In this document: positions 17,157-25,856 of the stretch, piece after piece
How the letters are laid out: each line of letters opens with the position of its first letter
How positions within the stretch are numbered: position 1 is the stretch's first letter
Source: Dehalococcoidia bacterium
GTDB taxonomy: Bacteria; Chloroflexota; Dehalococcoidia; GIF9; AB-539-J10
Assembly: GCA_030602785.1 (NCBI GenBank)
Contig: JAUVZB010000002.1
Span: 48,458-112,457 of the forward strand
Reading direction: 5' to 3'
Length of the DNA: 64,000 nt
Notes under the pieces: model-generated
Told to the model about the DNA's origin: nothing
The model's database searches: none
What the model saw: only the letters and a program-made list of their open reading frames with translations
Position numbers and translations under genes: made by a program

Positions 17157-17921
17157 CTAGTGCAGGAAAGTAGTGAGTCTACTGAATGCCTCACGTACTG
17201 CACTGTCTATGAGTGACAGGATGTTATCAACGGGTAGGTCCGTCCTGATACCAGCCGGGGGATTGCCAAAGCAGACACGGATTGTGAGACGGACCTGCAG
17301 GTCAACGTTGCCAGTGGTAGGTACGACAGAGACGAATTCCTGGTCATCCGCGATCTCCGGGTGGATGCGTGAGATGATAGGTGGCTGGTGGTCGCCCGCA
17401 CCGAACCAGCCCACAGCCAAATTCGGAATGTGCCGCCTAGTGAGTAGGAGCTGCCTATGCTTGTCAGCATTGTTGAGCTCATACAGATACCAGAGATACC
17501 ACCAGTAGTCCTGCGGGGGTGTGCTGTAGCAGGGCTGAAGCCCATCTACAACACCATATGCACTGGGAGGAACGCCTGCGAGTTTGCGGCCCTTCGCCTT
17601 CTCGTACTTGCGAGAGTCGTTGAAGATCGGGAACTCGTTGTGGTCACTGGGGGCGTGACCCGCCGATACGACCAGTTGCCAGATGAGATGGTCGAGGGAA
17701 CAGCGGTAGTTGTGCAGGACCTCCCCGATTTGCAGATTGAGCTCGCCTGGCATTGGGGGAACACTTCCGAAGCGGAAGTGAAAGCATCCAGTAGCCGGGT
17801 CGACTTGCTTGACAATACCGTACTGGTTGGCGTCACCAAGGACTGCCAAGTCCCTGGCCAGCGCCTCGCGTAGCGCGGCAGCTCTATCGAGCTTCGCGTG
17901 GGCACTACTTGGACCGGACAT
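17157..17921 (-). CDS. accessory protein of unknown function
   Basis: A 254-residue soluble protein. Notable segments are LQIGEVLHNYRCSLDHLIWQLV, FPIFNDSRKYEKAKGRKLAGV, VDGLQPCYS and LYELNNADKHRQLLLTRRH. This combination (LGE-HN-RSALDHL, DKHR) recurs in uncharacterised proteins of mobile regions in many bacteria as I recall; no activity is known to me. It lies inside the tRNA-Leu element, just upstream on the same strand of the integrase remnant. Confidence 0.7.
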   Translation of the reverse strand: MSGPSSAHAKLDRAAALREALARDLAVLGDANQYGIVKQVDPATGCFHFRFGSVPPMPGELNLQIGEVLHNYRCSLDHLIWQLVVSAGHAPSDHNEFPIFNDSRKYEKAKGRKLAGVPPSAYGVVDGLQPCYSTPPQDYWWYLWYLYELNNADKHRQLLLTRRHIPNLAVGWFGAGDHQPPIISRIHPEIADDQEFVSVVPTTGNVDLQVRLTIRVCFGNPPAGIRTDLPVDNILSLIDSAVREAFSRLTTFLH

Positions 17922-18080
17922 GCTGGGATTCCCACCTCACACGAACTCGCCGCTGTGGCAGACGAGCGCACCTTAGTCGAGAGGTATGCTGGCATGCGAG
18001 CCACAGCGAGTCAACACCTAGGAGGAGTCGCCACCCTCAACTGATTGTGAACAGGGAGCACGGTCCTCTGAACAACGTCC

Positions 18081-18099
18081 CGTGACCATTTCGTGACCA
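18081..18099. repeat. arm-type direct repeat, right
   Basis: Second exact copy of CGTGACCATTTCGTGACCA, 69 bases from the tRNA-side attachment core. A GGTCACC in inverted orientation follows at once. Confidence 0.6.
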
Positions 18100-18167
18100 T
18101 TCGGGTCACCGGACGGGTGTAGAGAAACCGGGAAGGTGCCAGGTCTCCACGTTGGCGTCACGTTCGG

Positions 18168-18250
18168 TGCCGAGGGAGGGACTCGAACCCACACTCCCTT
18201 GCGGGAAGCGGATTTTAAGTCCGCCGCGTCTACCATTCCGCCACCTCGGC
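18168..18250 (-). tRNA. tRNA-Leu (TAA)
   Basis: An 83-base class II tRNA: 5' GCCGAGGT, anticodon loop CTTAAAA with TAA, long variable arm, T arm GGTTCGAGTCC and acceptor 3' strand CCTCGGC with discriminator A. No encoded CCA. Its 3' 43 bases are the insertion site of the adjacent element. Confidence 0.95.
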
Positions 18251-18293
18251 GTTGAGGCCCGGTACGCGAGACAGGACGAAGGAGCAGAAAACA

Positions 18294-18366
18294 AGGCGGC
18301 GAGCGGATTCGAACCGCTGAATAGGGGTTTTGCAGACCCCCGCCTTAACCTCTTGGCTACACCGCC
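18294..18366 (-). tRNA. tRNA-Cys (GCA)
   Basis: Seventy-three bases: acceptor GGCGGTG, anticodon loop with GCA, T arm GGTTCGAATCC, discriminator T as expected for cysteine. CCA is not encoded. Confidence 0.95.
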
Positions 18367-18390
18367 ACGAAGGCAAGTCAAACAGAATGG

Positions 18391-18462
18391 AGCGGAAGAC
18401 GAGATTCGAACTCGCGACCTCCTCCTTGGCAAGGAGGCGTTCTACCACTGAACTACTTCCGC
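18391..18462 (-). tRNA. tRNA-Gly (GCC)
   Basis: Acceptor GCGGAAG, D arm TAGTTCAGTGGTAGA, anticodon GCC in CTTGCCA, discriminator T; an encoded CCA follows at 18388-18390. Confidence 0.95.
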
Positions 18463-18512
18463 CCGCTCGCTATTGTACTGTCTCCTTCTCACCTCGTTCA
18501 AGGAAGAAAGAG

Positions 18513-18596
18513 TGCCGAGGGGGAGACTTGAACTCCCACGCGCTTGCGCGCACCACCCCCTCAAGATGGCGTGTCTACCTATTCCACCACCTCGGC
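18513..18596 (-). tRNA. tRNA-Leu (GAG)
   Basis: An 84-base class II tRNA with anticodon GAG, a long variable arm (GTGCGCGCAAGCGCGT region) and GCCGAGG acceptor like the TAA isoacceptor. No encoded CCA. Confidence 0.95.
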
Positions 18597-18600
18597 ATGG

Positions 18601-18674
18601 CAGGGGCGGCAGGACTCGAACCCACGACCGGCGGTTTTGGAGACCGCTGCTCTACCAAACTGAGCTACGCCCCT
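18601..18674 (-). tRNA. tRNA-Trp (CCA)
   Basis: Acceptor AGGGGCG, D arm TAGCTCAGTTTGGTAGA, anticodon CCA, T arm GGTTCGAGTCC, discriminator G; encoded CCA end at 18598-18600, one base from the preceding tRNA-Leu gene. Confidence 0.95.
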
Positions 18675-18695
18675 AGATACCAAAGATATTCCTCA

Positions 18696-18769
18696 TACCC
18701 CTGGGGCGACTCGAACGCCCGACACGCGGTTTAGGAAACCGCTGCTCTTTCCTACTGAGCTACAGGGGC
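18696..18769 (-). tRNA. tRNA-Arg (CCT)
   Basis: Acceptor GCCCCTG pairs with CAGGGGT, D arm TAGCTCAGTAGG, anticodon CCT, T arm GGGCGTTCGAGTCGCCC, discriminator A, no encoded CCA. Confidence 0.93.
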
Positions 18770-18772
18770 AAG

Positions 18773-18845
18773 TGGAGATAGGGGGACTCGAACCCCCAAC
18801 CTCCGCGATGCGAACGCGGCGCTCTCCCAGCTGAGCTATATCCCC
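18773..18845 (-). tRNA. tRNA-Ala (CGC)
   Basis: Acceptor GGGGATA pairs with TATCTCC, D arm TAGCTCAGCTGGGAGA, anticodon CGC, T arm GGGGGTTCGAGTCCCCC, discriminator A. A G-T pair occupies position 3 of the acceptor, near the usual alanine identity site. Confidence 0.95.
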
Positions 18846-18957
18846 AACGTCGGCATTGTAGCAGTCTCCATGGCCGACAGCAAGATTCCTGGCCTCAAGC
18901 ATCACTGAACTGGAACGCAACAGCCGCGCATGAGCAGAACCTGCGTCCACCCGGGAG

Positions 18958-19572
18958 CTACGGTCCCCACTGTTCGTAGAGGATAACCTCGCGCCTGCAC
19001 CGGGGGCAGAGGAAACTCACATTGTCCCCACGCTCAAGAGCCCTGGCCGGATCGCGCATGCTCTCAGCGACCAGGCCAAGATCCTGGCTCAGCATGAGGG
19101 CAAGACCCATGTTGCCGAACGCCTTGGGCCCCAGTCTCTGCGCCACCCAGCGGATCTGGTCCACAGTGGCTATGACCTCGCCGCACTCCTGGCAAATGAC
19201 CAATTCCTTCTCAACAGTCGACACCGCGAGCGTCCGGTCATAGGTGCCAGTGTCAAACTCGTTCGTCAGCACAACACCTTCCAACGTCGTGCAGTAGCGA
19301 TGACACTGGCCACAGAAGATGCAGTGGTCGTGGTGAATGGTCAGCACGCGACGTCCCTTGCCATCCTCCACATGGTCCACAACTTCGATTGCGTTCGCAG
19401 GACACACCTGGGCGCACGCTCCACAGCCAATGCAGTCCGCCTCAACGAACTTCGGCTTGCCACGGAAGGCCTCCGGCGGCACGGACGGCTCGTAGGGAAA
19501 GCGTATTGTGTAGGGCCGGCTGAAGAGAGACCGTAGCGCCTCTCCAAGCTCCCTGACTTTGGGTGTCCTCAT
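18958..19572 (-). CDS. 4Fe-4S electron-transfer subunit of group 4 hydrogenase (NuoI/HycF-like)
   Basis: A 204-residue protein. Residues about 46-100 carry two ferredoxin motifs, CIGCGACAQVCP and CIFCGQCHRYC, equivalent to NuoI/HycF clusters that pass electrons to the small subunit. A C-terminal extension holds two more cysteine pairs (CQECGE and CPRCRRE) that look like a zinc ribbon, as in HycF-type proteins. It is the last gene of the hydrogenase operon, three bases after the NuoN-like gene. Confidence 0.88.
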   Translation of the reverse strand: MRTPKVRELGEALRSLFSRPYTIRFPYEPSVPPEAFRGKPKFVEADCIGCGACAQVCPANAIEVVDHVEDGKGRRVLTIHHDHCIFCGQCHRYCTTLEGVVLTNEFDTGTYDRTLAVSTVEKELVICQECGEVIATVDQIRWVAQRLGPKAFGNMGLALMLSQDLGLVAESMRDPARALERGDNVSFLCPRCRREVILYEQWGP

Positions 19573-19575
19573 AGT

Positions 19576-21027
19576 CTAAGCTCCAAGCATGATTGCGCGG
19601 ACAGCGGGTTGGAGTACGTGCTCAATGAACCACGGGAACGTAAAGCCGAGCGCTATACACGCGGCAGCCAGAACAACCGCCGGCGCATACATGCTGACGG
19701 GGCTCTCCTTGACGCCACGCAGAGCCTGCGGCAGCGCTCCGAAAAACACGCCGCGCTCGTACCTCAGGAAGTACCCGATTGTGATCACGGCTCCGACCGC
19801 TGCCACAACCGCAAACCCTGTCTGGCCGGCCTGGACCGCAGCTACGATTATCAGGAGCTTGCTCCAGAAGCCGTTGAAGGGCGGGCACCCGCTGATCGAG
19901 AAGAAGCCGATGGCCGACGTCACGCCTGTCACAGGCATCCTGCTGTTCAAGCCGCCCAGCTTGCAGATATCACGAGTTCCTGTCTGGCGTTCAACCGAGC
20001 CGGCCCCGAAGAAGAACAGCTCTTTGAAAAGAGCGTGGTTCACAAGATGAAACAGCGCACCAATGAGCGCCAGCGGCGTACCGAGGCCCAGGCCCAGCAA
20101 CACGTATCCCATCTGGCTGATAGTGCAATAGGCAAGAAGACGCTTCATGTCGCTCTGGACCAGGGCAAGCAGCGCGCCCGCAAGTATCGACAAGGACGCC
20201 AGAACGAGCAGCACAGTCGAGAACACGCCCCCCGGTACAAACACGAGGAAAAGCAGCCGCATGAGTCCGTAGAGCCCGACGACTTTGATGAAGACGCCGG
20301 ACAGAACGGCAGATACCGGAGCCGGCGCCGTTGAGTGCGCGTCCGGAAGCCACGCATGATAGGGCACAAACGCCGCCTTCAAGGCAAGGCCGGAGAGGAG
20401 AAGCACGGCCGGCAGCCCAACGCCCGCAGCGGTGGCGGAACCCATCGCTGCCATCTCGCGGAACGACACCGTGCCCAGGCAGTTGTACGTCAGTCCGATG
20501 CCCGCAATCAGGCAGAGCGTCCCGACGGTGCCGAGCACCTGGTACTTGAACGACGCCTCGAGGTATTCCTTGCCCAACCCGTATGCCACCAGGGCATAGC
20601 ACGCAAGTGCGGCCACCTCAATTCCGACGTAGAGATTGACGAGGTCGGCACCGAGAACAACCATGTTCATACCGGCCAGCATCAACAAAAACAACACGTA
20701 GTACTTCGCCTTCGACGTGTACGACTCCATGTAGGAGACGGAGTAGACCGATGCGGCAAGACAACCCACCGCGCTGACAAGCAGCATCAGGAGGCTCAGC
20801 CCATCCGCACTGAGGCTTATCCCCAGGGGGGACGCGCCACCCATGGACCAGGTCAACGTTGTCCCACCCAGAACCGGACCCGCGACGGCGAGCGCGAGGC
20901 CCAACACGACTACCGTTCCAACATTGCACAGGACGTCGGCAACTCGCTCAGCGCCTCTGGAAAACAACGCTATGGCAAGTGCTGCCGCGAGAGGCACAGC
21001 TATCAGCGCAGGAAGAACAGCACTCAT
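19576..21027 (-). CDS. antiporter-like membrane subunit (NuoN/HyfB type)
   Basis: A 483-residue protein with about 14 membrane helices, of the proton-conducting Mrp/NuoLMN family. The key elements are the helix with VNLYVGIEVAALACYALVAYGLG (Glu in helix 5), KAAFVPYHAWLPDAHSTAPAPVSAVLSGVFIKV (Lys and the broken helix) and DMKRLLAYCTISQMGYVLLG. It should carry an ion channel. The start codon overlaps the NuoK-like stop by four bases. Confidence 0.93.
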   Translation of the reverse strand: MSAVLPALIAVPLAAALAIALFSRGAERVADVLCNVGTVVVLGLALAVAGPVLGGTTLTWSMGGASPLGISLSADGLSLLMLLVSAVGCLAASVYSVSYMESYTSKAKYYVLFLLMLAGMNMVVLGADLVNLYVGIEVAALACYALVAYGLGKEYLEASFKYQVLGTVGTLCLIAGIGLTYNCLGTVSFREMAAMGSATAAGVGLPAVLLLSGLALKAAFVPYHAWLPDAHSTAPAPVSAVLSGVFIKVVGLYGLMRLLFLVFVPGGVFSTVLLVLASLSILAGALLALVQSDMKRLLAYCTISQMGYVLLGLGLGTPLALIGALFHLVNHALFKELFFFGAGSVERQTGTRDICKLGGLNSRMPVTGVTSAIGFFSISGCPPFNGFWSKLLIIVAAVQAGQTGFAVVAAVGAVITIGYFLRYERGVFFGALPQALRGVKESPVSMYAPAVVLAAACIALGFTFPWFIEHVLQPAVRAIMLGA

Positions 21028-21323
21028 CCCTTGAGTCTCCTCATCTCACGGATATCCAGCGTCCCGTATTTCTCATACAGGCGCACCGCTGTGACAGTCA
21101 TCAGGGAGACAACCGACGCCCCACCGATGACAGCCATAAGACCCACCGTCTGCGAGACCTCAGCAACCGATGAGCCTTCCATCCCGACCACCACTACGAG
21201 TGCCGCGACTCCCAGCACCATCATCTCAATGCCGAGGACGACCTTCAGGAGGTTCCGCTTGAGCAGAACGCCGTAGAGGCCAACTGCGACAAGCAGTACT
21301 GAGAAGAGACACAGCTGGCTCAT
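21024..21323 (-). CDS. NuoK/HyfE-like small membrane subunit
   Basis: A 99-residue protein with three membrane helices. LLKRNLLKVVLGIEMMVLGVAALVVVVG holds the conserved Glu in the second helix found in NuoK/MnhC proteins that links ion channels in complex I-like machines. ATG 21323 follows GGAGGGACGA and overlaps the stop of the preceding gene. Confidence 0.9.
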   Translation of the reverse strand: MSQLCLFSVLLVAVGLYGVLLKRNLLKVVLGIEMMVLGVAALVVVVGMEGSSVAEVSQTVGLMAVIGGASVVSLMTVTAVRLYEKYGTLDIREMRRLKG

Positions 21324-21784
21324 TCGTCCCTCCTTCCTGTCTTGCGAAGCATCGCCCACACAGCCGCCAGCGCTGAAATGACCACGATGACTTCACGCAG
21401 GAGCCCCACGTGACTGCCGGCCTCACCATCTGTCCGCGCAATCGTCTCAACCGGGCAATATCCTCTCAGCACCAGGAGGGCAACAATCACGAACGCAACG
21501 ACAGTCACGATTGCCAGAACGCTGCCCGCTCCTTCGCCGAGCGCAGGCACGGTGTCCTCAGCCCCGGTGCGGCCAATGGCCCATTTCATCACGCCCAACA
21601 CCACAACCACCGCCACGACAGCGCCCACTCCCACCTCAACGGCCCCCGCGACAAACATGGCCACGGCGAACAGGACGAGCGCCACTCCTGTCGCCACGAG
21701 CGACTTCTTCAACTGCCGTAGCTCGAGTGCCGCAACGCCGGCAATCGCACTCAACACAAGCAACACAGACACCGGACTCACCAT
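21320..21784 (-). CDS. NuoJ/MbhD-like membrane subunit
   Basis: A 154-residue, very hydrophobic protein with about five helices (VSVLLVLSAIAGVAALEL, SLVATGVALVLFAVAMFVAGAV, GVGAVVAVVVVLGVMKW, SVLAIVTVVAFVIVALLVL, LLREVIVVISALAAVWAML). Its position before a NuoK-like gene and its length fit NuoJ or the MbhD/MnhB group; the exact assignment is uncertain. Confidence 0.75.
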   Translation of the reverse strand: MVSPVSVLLVLSAIAGVAALELRQLKKSLVATGVALVLFAVAMFVAGAVEVGVGAVVAVVVVLGVMKWAIGRTGAEDTVPALGEGAGSVLAIVTVVAFVIVALLVLRGYCPVETIARTDGEAGSHVGLLREVIVVISALAAVWAMLRKTGRRDE

Positions 21785-21794
21785 AATCTATGTC

Positions 21795-23699
21795 CTAGCC
21801 AACAACCGATAACACAACAAACAACACCAGAACACCCCACAACATCCAGGAGACGTAGGTAGACAGTCTGCCGCCGTGCAAGGCGCTCAGAGCCCAACCA
21901 AGCGGAGCTGCAAGCTTGCTCAATCGCTGTATGTCGAAGGCGCCACTCTCACCCTTGTCATAGAGCCGGCTCAAACCAGGCAGCCTTCGTATGCTGTCAT
22001 AGAACTCGGTCCCGAGCACGCGGGTATCAGACATTTCCCTGTTCCGCCCATACTTCGTGTTCAGAGAGTCGCTCGTTCCTTCTCCGGCAGTCTCCCCTCC
22101 GATGTAGACTGGCGCAATCCGAACCGAACGGGTCCGCGACGCGAGGTAGATGAAATACCCGATGAGCAGCGCCAGGAGCAACAGCGCCGTGGCGACTGTC
22201 GGACTCCAGATACCACCAATTGATATGGCTTCAGGGAATGCGGGGAACTGCATGCCAACAGCCGGGCCGATGAAGTGCTGCAGCGGCACCTGGGCAGCGA
22301 CTCCAAAGATGACGCACAGCGTGGCGAGAACAGCCGGGGCAAAGCGCATTGATGGCCCCACCTCAACAACACCTGACAAGCCCCTGGGACTATCCCCAAG
22401 GAAGACGCCATGCGCCACCTTCACGAAAGACGCGAGCGTCAGGGCGCTACCGAACATGGCGGCAACCAGGAATATCCAGTACCTGTCAACGCCGGCCTCA
22501 ACAATGCCCTGGTAGACCATCCACTTCGAGACGAACCCGTTCAAGGGCGGAATGCCTGATATGGCCAGCGCAGCTATGCCGAATGCAACAAATGTGAATG
22601 GCATCACGCGAGCCAGGCCTCCCAGCTTCGCAATATCCATGGTGCCTGTTCGCTTCTCCACCGCCCCTGCTGTCAGGAAAAGGCAGCTCTTGTAGATGGC
22701 GTGGTTCAGCATGTGGAACAGCCCGCCGGCAATGCCTATCGCGGTCCCGGTTCCGATGCCAAGCACCATGTAGCCGACCTGTGACACCGCGTGGAATGAC
22801 AACAGCTTCCGCAGGTCATGCTGCACCATCGCCATCACCACAGCAGCCACTATCGTCACAGCCCCTATGACCATCAGGAGCAGATTGAGGGCAAGGTTGA
22901 CCTGGAATATGTCAAGGACGAGCCTTGCAAGCAAATATATTCCCAGCAGCTTGTCGAGGGATGCAGGTAGAAGCGCCATGACCGATGTGGGAGCCGCCTC
23001 CGCCATGTCAGGAATCCAGCTGTGCATCGGCATTGCGCCGGCCTTCGACAGGGCGCCCAGCATGATGAGGACAAACGCTGCCGCCGACATGGAACCCGTG
23101 ACGGGCAAAGACGTCTCACTGAGTACGAGCGTGCCTGACTGCGCGAACACCAGGCCGACACCCAGTATGAGAGCCAGATCTGCAGCTCCAAGGATTATCA
23201 TGCTCTTGCCGGCCGCACGCATCACCTTGTTCGCATCCGCGTCCGCCGCGCCGATTGTGGTGAGAAGGAAGAGGGTCACGAGTATAAGACCCCAGAACCC
23301 CACAAACGCCAGCCAGTTGTTGGCAAGAAGCGCGCCGTTCGCGGCGCCGATGCTTATCAGCACGTAGGGGTAGTATTCCCGCAACCTCGACCTACCCCGC
23401 ATGTAGCCAAGTGAGAACACGGTCACGAGAAGTCCGAACAGGGTGGCGAACATGACCATGAACCTGTTCAGCTCGTCAATGCGCAGGTCGACAAGATAGC
23501 CCTGCACGAAACCGAGTGAAATCGCACGATACGATGCCTCCGGCCCCACGAGCACAACCATGCCCAGCAGGAACACAGCGCCACTCACAACCGTGCTGAA
23601 CACTTCGCGGAACTTCTCCGCCCTGACGGGGATGGCAAACGCAACCGCCCCCGCAATCAAGGGCAGGAAGACAACCCACGGCAACACGGGAGAACTCAT
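21795..23699 (-). CDS. antiporter-like membrane subunit (NuoL/HyfB type)
   Basis: A 634-residue Mrp/NuoL-type ion-translocating subunit. Recognisable are GAANGALLANNWLAFVGFWGLILV, KAGAMPMHSWIPDMAEAAPTSVMALLPASLDKLLGIYLLARL, VQHDLRKLLSFHAVSQVGYMVLG and LNHAIYKSCLFLTAGAVEKRTGTMDIAKLGGL. The C-terminal 100 residues carry extra helices and a soluble segment typical of HyfB/HycC. ATG 23699 overlaps the large-subunit stop. With the NuoN-like protein the complex has two large pump modules. Confidence 0.92.
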   Translation of the reverse strand: MSSPVLPWVVFLPLIAGAVAFAIPVRAEKFREVFSTVVSGAVFLLGMVVLVGPEASYRAISLGFVQGYLVDLRIDELNRFMVMFATLFGLLVTVFSLGYMRGRSRLREYYPYVLISIGAANGALLANNWLAFVGFWGLILVTLFLLTTIGAADADANKVMRAAGKSMIILGAADLALILGVGLVFAQSGTLVLSETSLPVTGSMSAAAFVLIMLGALSKAGAMPMHSWIPDMAEAAPTSVMALLPASLDKLLGIYLLARLVLDIFQVNLALNLLLMVIGAVTIVAAVVMAMVQHDLRKLLSFHAVSQVGYMVLGIGTGTAIGIAGGLFHMLNHAIYKSCLFLTAGAVEKRTGTMDIAKLGGLARVMPFTFVAFGIAALAISGIPPLNGFVSKWMVYQGIVEAGVDRYWIFLVAAMFGSALTLASFVKVAHGVFLGDSPRGLSGVVEVGPSMRFAPAVLATLCVIFGVAAQVPLQHFIGPAVGMQFPAFPEAISIGGIWSPTVATALLLLALLIGYFIYLASRTRSVRIAPVYIGGETAGEGTSDSLNTKYGRNREMSDTRVLGTEFYDSIRRLPGLSRLYDKGESGAFDIQRLSKLAAPLGWALSALHGGRLSTYVSWMLWGVLVLFVVLSVVG

Positions 23700-24901
23700 A
23701 TCTCCAGCCAACTCCTCGAACGCTGTGGGAAACTCCGCTCGAGCTCCTTCGTGCGTTCCCACGAAAGATCGAGGAGGTTCTTCTCATCCAGCGCTTCCAC
23801 CGACTTTCCGTCCTCCATGCGGACAGCACGATTCGTACAGCAATAGCACGGGTCGATCGACGCCAGGATAATCATGATATCCGCCACTCTCTCACCGATG
23901 AAGCGAGACCTGAAGGACGGCAGGTTGGAGAACGTAGGCGCACGCACCTTCAGTCTGTAAGGGCAATTCGTGCCGTCGGACCGCACGTAGTGGAAGCACT
24001 CACCCCGTGGCGCCTCCTCGACCCCGATGCCCTCACCCGGAGGAACTTCAGGAATCTCCTCAAGAATCGCCCCCTCAGGAATTCCATCCACGCACTGGCG
24101 GACGATTTTCACGGCTTCAAGAATCTCAAGCAGCCTCACCACAGCCATGGCCAACACATCTCCATCTGTCTGAGTGATGACGTTCCACTCAACAGCATCG
24201 TAGGCTGCATAGGGGTAGTCTCTGCGGGTGTCGATGTCGACTCCCGCGCTCCTGGCCACAGGCCCCACAGTGCAGCGTTTCACGGCATCCTCACGGCTGA
24301 GCTTTCCGACGCCTTTCAGTCTCGCGAGCATGACGGGATCATCGAGTATCGCGCCGATGAACATGTTGATCTTCGGCTCAAGCTCATCCATAGCCTTGAC
24401 AATGCCGCTGTACTCCGAGGGCTTGATATCCTGTCGCACTCCGCCCGGCTTGATCATCGCGTAGGACTGCCGGTTGCCGGAGATTCTCTCGAAGAGATCG
24501 CAGACTAGCTCGCGATACCGCCACGACCACATCCAGACCGTGTGGTATCCGATGTAGTGGCCGGCCAACCCGAGCCACAGCAGATGGCTATGCATACGTT
24601 CGAGCTCCGCAACGATGGACCGTATGTACCTGGCTCGCTCCGGGATCTCCACACCGACCAGGTCCTCGACCGCCTGGCAGAACGCTATGGGATGGGAAGT
24701 GGAGCAGATTCCGCAGATTCTCTCCACCAGGAAGACGACCTGGTCATAGGTCTTGCTCTCCGCAATCTTCTCAATGCCACGATGCATGTAGCTCGTGCGC
24801 CAATCGATATCGACAACCCTTTCGCCCTCCACGACAATGCGGAACAGTTCCGGCTCTTCAATCAGAGGGTGATATGGACCAACAGGTATGGTAGTCCTCA
24901 T
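23696..24901 (-). CDS. group 4 [NiFe]-hydrogenase large subunit
   Basis: A 401-residue protein homologous to HycE C-terminal/NuoD. Both Ni-Fe ligand pairs are present: Cys63 and Cys66 in RICGICSTSH, and Cys352 and Cys355 in DPCYCCTNR. Complex I NuoD lacks these, so this should be a real hydrogenase catalytic subunit. About 43 residues follow the Arg after the second motif, compatible with a tail removed by a HycI-type maturation protease. No maturation gene is in the window. Four-base overlaps link it to the genes on both sides. Confidence 0.93.
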   Translation of the reverse strand: MRTTIPVGPYHPLIEEPELFRIVVEGERVVDIDWRTSYMHRGIEKIAESKTYDQVVFLVERICGICSTSHPIAFCQAVEDLVGVEIPERARYIRSIVAELERMHSHLLWLGLAGHYIGYHTVWMWSWRYRELVCDLFERISGNRQSYAMIKPGGVRQDIKPSEYSGIVKAMDELEPKINMFIGAILDDPVMLARLKGVGKLSREDAVKRCTVGPVARSAGVDIDTRRDYPYAAYDAVEWNVITQTDGDVLAMAVVRLLEILEAVKIVRQCVDGIPEGAILEEIPEVPPGEGIGVEEAPRGECFHYVRSDGTNCPYRLKVRAPTFSNLPSFRSRFIGERVADIMIILASIDPCYCCTNRAVRMEDGKSVEALDEKNLLDLSWERTKELERSFPQRSRSWLEI

Positions 24902-25407
24902 TCTGTCCCCTTGCTCCGAATCCGCTTCCTGACTTCTTCCTGTTCCTCCTCAGTCCGGTAGGGGTACCTCCCCTTGTTTTCCTTCCTGTAGGGGTACTCG
25001 CCTTCAGGCCAATCGTCGGCGAGAATGAATCGAGCGGGATTGGGATGACCGATGAACTCGACGCCGAAGAGATCGGCAATCTCTCTTTCGATGTATTCGG
25101 CGCCGTCTATGATTGTGGCAATCGAATCGATCCGGGGTTCCGGCATCGGCACAACCGCCCTCAGGGTCAGGATTTTCCCGAGCTGATCGAACGAGAAGTG
25201 GTACAGAAGCTCCATCCCCGCACGGGTCTCGAGTCCGGTCAGGATAATCAGGCGAGCTCCCATGTCCGTAAACAGAAAACTCGAGATATCCCTGACCTTG
25301 CCCGGCACGATGCTGGCATAGACCCTGGAGTCAGACCGTAGCTCTACATCAGCAACGGCTTCAGGGAAACGCTCTTGAAGGCTCTTGACAGGATCCACGT
25401 TTCTCAC
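24898..25407 (-). CDS. NuoC/HycE N-terminal-like subunit
   Basis: A 169-residue soluble subunit equal to the 30-kDa complex I subunit. IDGAEYIEREIADLFGVEFIGHPNPARFILADDWPEGEYPYRKE is the family signature (the ERE-D-FG-F-GHP-L-R---W-P-R pattern). It holds the large subunit in the peripheral arm. Unlike E. coli HycE, it is encoded separately from the large subunit. Confidence 0.92.
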   Translation of the reverse strand: MRNVDPVKSLQERFPEAVADVELRSDSRVYASIVPGKVRDISSFLFTDMGARLIILTGLETRAGMELLYHFSFDQLGKILTLRAVVPMPEPRIDSIATIIDGAEYIEREIADLFGVEFIGHPNPARFILADDWPEGEYPYRKENKGRYPYRTEEEQEEVRKRIRSKGTE

Positions 25408-25414
25408 CTATCTC

Positions 25415-25852
25415 CTAAAGCTTGGCAAGCCCCTTGACCACCCCGGCGATAATCGCCTCCGGTCGGGGGGGGCAGCCGGGAATGTACACATCAACCGGAA
25501 TTATCTTGTCCAGAGGTCCCACCATATGATAGCTGCCATCGAATATGCCTCCGCTGCATGCACAGGCGCCGATTGCGACAACGAGGCATGGCTTCGCGGT
25601 CTGTTCGTACACATGCAGCAACCTCGGAAAAGTCTGCATCGTCACAATCCCAGTAACCAAAAGCACATCCGCATGCCGGGGCGACCCGACGAGAATAATG
25701 CCAAATCGCTCGGCATCGTATTTCGGTGTTAGCACATCGAGAATCTCGATGTCGCAGTTGTTACACGAGCCGGTATTCAGATGGAACGCCCAGGGTGACT
25801 TCTTGAGTCCCCACCGGGATAACTTGCTCAGCTTTCTTTCGCTTTCTTCCAT
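25415..25852 (-). CDS. group 4 hydrogenase small subunit (NuoB/HycG-like)
   Basis: A 145-residue protein binding the 4Fe-4S cluster nearest the NiFe site. Ligands are in GSCNNCDIEIL, GACACSGGIF and PGCPPRPEAI. The CNxCDIEI form and short length match Ech/Hyc small subunits rather than respiratory complex I. Confidence 0.92.
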   Translation of the reverse strand: MEESERKLSKLSRWGLKKSPWAFHLNTGSCNNCDIEILDVLTPKYDAERFGIILVGSPRHADVLLVTGIVTMQTFPRLLHVYEQTAKPCLVVAIGACACSGGIFDGSYHMVGPLDKIIPVDVYIPGCPPRPEAIIAGVVKGLAKL

Positions 25853-25856
25853 TTCA

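Larger units (their letters stand above)
15791..18210. mobile_element. decayed integrative element in tRNA-Leu(TAA)
   Basis: A 43-bp exact direct repeat bounds the region: 15791-15833 and 18168-18210. The second copy is the 3' end of an intact tRNA-Leu gene, the classic target of tyrosine recombinases; the first is a displaced 3' fragment. Inside are a C-terminal integrase remnant, three accessory genes and 19-bp repeats near both ends that look like recombinase arm sites. At about 2.4 kb and without a full integrase the element cannot move by itself. Confidence 0.82.
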
